Origin: Candidatus Methanomethylophilaceae archaeon
GTDB lineage: Archaea; Thermoplasmatota; Thermoplasmata; Methanomassiliicoccales; Methanomethylophilaceae
DNA length: 8,205 bases
Reading direction: 5' to 3'
NCBI GenBank assembly: GCA_013329105.1
Contig: DUKW01000090.1
Coordinates: forward strand, 1 to 8,205
Of this stretch, positions 5,939 through 8,205 are shown piece by piece; position 1 is the first letter of the stretch, and every line of letters begins with the position of its first letter. The position numbers and the translations under genes were made by a program. The notes below the pieces were generated by a model. The model did not search any database. It saw only the letters and a list, made by a program, of their open reading frames with translations, and was not told the DNA's origin.

Positions 5939-6310
5939 TCAATCCTCCAGATTCTCAATTATTCTGTCTTTGAGCTCGGTATAGAAGTTGAAAGACTTTA
6001 CTATATAGTCTAATGCTCCGCCTTTCATCACAGCAAAACTAAGTTCGGGATCATCAGCAGCGGTCACCATGATCATCTTCTGTTTGGGATTGCGTTGATA
6101 CAAGACCTTGAAAACCTCTAATCCATTACCGTCGGGTAGATAATAATCGATAATTATCAAGTCATAATCTTTTTTAATGGCTTTCTCAAGGGCCTCCGCC
6201 TTTGTCATTGCGGTATCTATTTCAAAGATGTCATTAGACAAATGATTTACCATTAACTCCAGATGAGCTGGATTGTCCTCGATTATGAGTAATTTAAATT
6301 TGCCCTCCAT
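5939..6310 (-). CDS. single-domain CheY-like response regulator
   Basis: This 123-aa stand-alone receiver domain relays phosphorylation from a histidine kinase. It has the acidic pair Glu11-Asp12 (IIEDNPAH), the phospho-acceptor Asp55 in LIIIDYYLPDGNG, Thr83 in MVTAAD and the conserved Lys105, here followed by Ser (KSF) instead of the usual cis-Pro. There is no DNA-binding or effector domain, so output is by protein contact, as in many archaeal systems. No kinase is in the window. Its final codons contain the GGAGG that serves the downstream Isf-type gene, and its stop is 4 nt before that gene's ATA, so the two are one transcription unit. Its own start has only AAGG directly before the ATG. 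Coupling to a flavoprotein suggests a redox-related signal, but that is inference. Confidence 0.92.
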   Translation of the reverse strand: MEGKFKLLIIEDNPAHLELMVNHLSNDIFEIDTAMTKAEALEKAIKKDYDLIIIDYYLPDGNGLEVFKVLYQRNPKQKMIMVTAADDPELSFAVMKGGALDYIVKSFNFYTELKDRIIENLED

Positions 6311-6319
6311 CCTTACACA

Positions 6320-6342
6320 ACCACACCCTATATCACCACACC
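6320..6342. promoter_or_regulatory. direct repeat flanking a TATA-like core upstream of the response regulator
   Basis: ACCACACC occurs at 6320-6327 and 6335-6342, with CTATATC (6328-6334; GATATAG on the coding strand) exactly between them. The 15-bp period and the position 10-32 bp before the regulator ATG suggest a binding site over a promoter. However, the TATA centre is only about 21 bp from the ATG, a little close for a start at or before the codon. Confidence 0.3.
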
Positions 6343-6520
6343 TGTAAATGATTGACTATTGTAGATATCTTTGATAAAGGATTCCAATAGATTCACACTT
6401 GATCTGTGCTTTTTTACGCCACTTCATCAAAACTGATTTTTAAGAGTGTATTTAAATAAAACGTTCTTTTATGATTTGACTTAGATATAAGTATCCTTTC
6501 TTCACATTATCAATTGTAAT

Positions 6521-6540
6521 AAAAAAAACTTTATATATAA
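6521..6540 (+). promoter_or_regulatory. strong archaeal BRE/TATA promoter
   Basis: An A-run (purine-rich BRE-like, 6521-6528) runs into TTTATATATAA (6530-6540), the best TATA match in the window. It predicts a plus-strand start near 6558-6564, about 160 nt before egsA and immediately at the 5' side of an inverted repeat. The core is near-palindromic and may also fire leftward. Confidence 0.55.
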
Positions 6541-6561
6541 GCTCCATATCTCATTCTCCAA

Positions 6562-6640
6562 AACTTCCGGAGGGGAGCATATTTATTCTCCTCCTTTAAA
6601 CGCACATGTTCCGCCTTGCAATCCCTCCCCCCGGAAGAAC
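6562..6640 (+). ncRNA. candidate structured small RNA or egsA leader element
   Basis: CTTCCGG (6564-6570) is perfectly complementary to CCGGAAG (6631-6637). The pairing extends inward past one mismatch by GGG/CCC plus a G-U, closing a fold of about 74 nt. Inside it, GGAGGGG (6569-6575) can instead pair with CTCCTCC (6588-6594), giving a local hairpin that excludes the long stem, so two alternative folds are possible. The predicted start from the TATA at 6530-6540 falls almost exactly on the first stem base. A separate TATA-like TTATTTATC (6672-6680) lies between this element and egsA, so it could be an independent small RNA or a regulatory leader. It does not fit a tRNA cloverleaf. No known RNA family is recognised. 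Confidence 0.35.
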
Positions 6641-6671
6641 CCTCTCTTCATATCGTAGTCTTATCATACTC

Positions 6672-6712
6672 TTATTTATCTGGACGACCGATAGTTTGAA
6701 GATAGAATATTA
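6672..6712 (+). promoter_or_regulatory. proximal promoter candidates of egsA
   Basis: TTATTTATC (6672-6680) predicts a start near 6702. AGAATATTA (6704-6712) is centred about 30 bp before the ATG at 6738 and would give a nearly leaderless message. No Shine-Dalgarno sequence precedes either possible egsA start, which favours leaderless translation from the ATG. Confidence 0.35.
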
Positions 6713-6737
6713 CAATCGCTGAGTGGCGATTCGATTT

Positions 6738-7805
6738 ATGACTGAAGATTTTTTTAAGCGAGCCAAAGCGATGGTCTTTCCTCGAAATGTGATCGTTGGC
6801 CATGATGTAATCGAGGACGTGGCTAAGGTCTGTAGGGATTTTGATCTCTCTGGGACAGGGCTCGTGGTCACAGGTAATGAGACCATCAAAGTGGCTGGAA
6901 GACATGTCTTAGATCTCATGATGGAAGCCGGTTATGAGGTTCAGCCCCACATCACAGGTAATGCCACGTTTAAAAACCTCGATCTTCTACTGAAACATGC
7001 AGATGAGATCAACGTAGATTTCCTCTTAGCTGTAGGTGGTGGCAGCAAGATCGATCTATGTAAGATGGCTGCCAAGGAGCTTAAACGACCGTTCATAAGC
7101 ATACCCACTTCTGCTTCTCATGATGGTATTGCATCGGGAAGGGCCTCGATGAAAGGAGATTTAGGACCGAAATCCGTCGATGCCGTTGTACCTATGGCAG
7201 TAATCGCTGATTCTGCCATTATCGTAAAATCACCGTATCGCCTTTTGGCATCCGGTTGTGCAGATGTCATATCCAATTCTACGGCCCTAATGGACTGGGA
7301 GTTCGCCAGGCGACTAAGGAACATTGAGTTCAGCCGATCGGCGTTCGCGCTGGCGCAATATTCTGCGGAAACAATAATTGAGAATGCCGAATATATAAGA
7401 CCTAATTTTGAAGAGAGTGTGTGGATAGCCATACGTCCCATAATAATATCGGGGATATCTATGAGTGTTGCCGGCAGTTCACGGCCCACCAGCGGTGCTG
7501 AGCATATGTTCTCTCATGCTTTAGATATCCTTTATCCAAACGACTCGTTACACGGAGAACAGTGCGGTGTCGGCTCTATAATGATGATGTACCTCCACGG
7601 AGGAGACTGGCAACGGATCCGAGAGGCTTTAATGCTCATAGGCGCCCCGACATGCGCCAAGGACCTTGGTTTAAAACCAGAACAGATCATACACGCCCTT
7701 ACAGAGGCCCATCGTATTCGGAAGGACCGTTTCACCATATTAGGCGACAACGGGCTTACCCGAGAGGCGGCTGAACGAGTGGCTACAATAACCAAAGTCA
7801 TCTAG
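6738..7805 (+). CDS. egsA: sn-glycerol-1-phosphate dehydrogenase
   Basis: This enzyme reduces dihydroxyacetone phosphate to sn-glycerol 1-phosphate with NAD(P)H, the step that gives archaeal membrane lipids their stereochemistry. The protein is 355 aa and belongs to the iron/zinc alcohol dehydrogenase-like fold. An N-terminal PRNVIVGHDV leads into the nucleotide domain, with VGGGSKIDLCKMAA at 99-112 and SIPTSASHDGIASGRAS at 121-137. The metal-binding C-terminal domain has Asp176 (GCADVISN), His256 (SGAEHMFSHALD) and His272 (LHGEQCGVG) as the expected Zn ligands. Length is normal and nothing is missing. An in-frame GTG at 6723 would add five residues. The ATG at 6738 is preferred because a TATA-like element at 6704-6712 suits a leaderless start there, and neither start has a Shine-Dalgarno sequence. 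UPF0179 follows after 12 bp on the same strand. The gene is strong evidence that the DNA is archaeal. Confidence 0.97.
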   Translation: MTEDFFKRAKAMVFPRNVIVGHDVIEDVAKVCRDFDLSGTGLVVTGNETIKVAGRHVLDLMMEAGYEVQPHITGNATFKNLDLLLKHADEINVDFLLAVGGGSKIDLCKMAAKELKRPFISIPTSASHDGIASGRASMKGDLGPKSVDAVVPMAVIADSAIIVKSPYRLLASGCADVISNSTALMDWEFARRLRNIEFSRSAFALAQYSAETIIENAEYIRPNFEESVWIAIRPIIISGISMSVAGSSRPTSGAEHMFSHALDILYPNDSLHGEQCGVGSIMMMYLHGGDWQRIREALMLIGAPTCAKDLGLKPEQIIHALTEAHRIRKDRFTILGDNGLTREAAERVATITKVI

Positions 7806-7817
7806 GGGGTAGTAAAG

Positions 7818-8205
7818 ATGGTGTTGATCACGCTTATTGGAAAGAGACAGGCAAAGGAGGGGGCCCATTTTATATATCTTGGCCCTCTCAGTGAGTGCAA
7901 GGAGTGCAGACTAAGAGGCGTCTGTTTAAATATGGAACAGGGCGCTTTATATGAGGTCACTAGACTTAGGGATGTTACACACGATTGCGACGTGCATGAT
8001 GAGGGTGTATGTGTCGTGGAGGTAGAGAAAAAGCCTCGAAAAATCACCGTCCCTATGAAAGTAGCTCTGGAGGGGGGCACGATAACCTATGACGAGCCGA
8101 AATGCGAGTGTGTTGGATGTCAAAACCATCGCTTCTGCCATCCTCTGGGACTGAGACCTGGGTCCAAGATTACAATAACATCCTTAGGGAAAGATGTAAC
8201 TTGTC
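7818..8205 (+). CDS. UPF0179 family protein (3' end beyond window)
   Basis: Reading from the ATG at 7818 gives 129 codons, open to the right edge. The protein matches the archaeal UPF0179 (COG1931) family: LITLIGKRQAKEGAHFIYLG at the N terminus, then CKECRLRGVCLNMEQGALYEV (residues 27-47), HDCDVHDEGVCVVEVE, and IALEGG-type GGTITYDEPKCECVGCQNHRFCHPLGLRPGSK toward the end. It is rich in Cys: CxxC-x5-C near the N terminus and CxC-x2-C-x5-C in the second half, suggesting a metal or Fe-S site. Biochemical function is unknown. Families members are about 140-150 aa, so perhaps 10-20 residues are missing. GGGGGT at 7805-7810 is a plausible Shine-Dalgarno sequence 7 bp before the ATG. The 12-bp spacing to egsA implies one transcription unit. 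Confidence 0.9.
   Translation, partial: MVLITLIGKRQAKEGAHFIYLGPLSECKECRLRGVCLNMEQGALYEVTRLRDVTHDCDVHDEGVCVVEVEKKPRKITVPMKVALEGGTITYDEPKCECVGCQNHRFCHPLGLRPGSKITITSLGKDVTC

Noticed and set aside
6564..6637. tRNA-like element: 74 nt with a perfect 7-bp terminal stem
   Set aside because: There is no T-arm (the expected stem positions do not pair and no TTCGA loop is present), no D-arm and no anticodon stem. Kept only as a generic structured RNA candidate.
7118..7489. 123-codon minus-strand open frame opposite egsA
   Set aside because: It lies wholly inside the strongly conserved egsA gene on the other strand, with no ribosome binding site or motif.
1..8205. CRISPR array, rRNA, insertion sequence or defence system
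   Set aside because: No regularly spaced repeats, rRNA-like sequence, intact transposase or nuclease/toxin motif was seen on either strand.

Overview
The window is archaeal. It carries a glycerol-1-phosphate dehydrogenase gene (egsA, the enzyme that sets archaeal lipid stereochemistry), a UPF0179 gene (an archaea-restricted family), strong archaeal TATA elements, and several Hdr/Mvh-type and Isf-type redox proteins typical of methanogens and their anaerobic relatives. Moderate GC, short spacers and a single-domain response regulator fit an anaerobic euryarchaeote. My best guess is the Thermoplasmata/Methanomassiliicoccales side or a related sediment lineage, but nothing here fixes the taxon.

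Layout. At 1-389 (minus) lies a VOC/glyoxalase-fold protein that reaches the left edge. It is divergent from a plus-strand pair at 511-1706: an Mrp/NBP35 Fe-S scaffold ATPase and a small NifX/NifB-type cofactor-binding protein. A 634-bp stretch (1707-2340) follows with no gene I can support. Next is a minus-strand pair at 2341-3863: a 2Fe-type superoxide reductase (desulfoferrodoxin) whose stop overlaps by ATGA the start of an unusual HdrA-MvhD fusion. The fusion keeps the HdrA N-terminal domain, two 4Fe-4S ferredoxin motifs and an MvhD/FlpD domain, but has no FAD domain. Divergent from this pair, at 4028-5376, are an Isf-type iron-sulfur flavoprotein and a diverged HisA-related barrel protein. 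Convergent with them, and overlapping by 36 bp, is a second Isf-type flavoprotein (minus). It is translationally coupled to an upstream CheY-like response regulator (5939-6310). A 427-bp divergent, AT-rich region separates the regulator from egsA (6738-7805) and the UPF0179 gene (7818 to the right edge).

How the parts may work together. Positions 2341-6310 read as an oxygen/redox-response island: superoxide reductase, a candidate electron carrier with up to three Fe-S clusters, two Fe-S flavoproteins and a phospho-receiver. Mrp and the NifX-like protein could supply Fe-S or other metallocofactors. egsA and UPF0179 look like ordinary core archaeal genes.

The points most worth a second look are the FAD-less HdrA-MvhD fusion coupled to superoxide reductase, a strongly promoted potential structured RNA at about 6562-6640, and the second Isf gene. 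That gene has ATA where the family has its ATG, with a good Shine-Dalgarno sequence in front.
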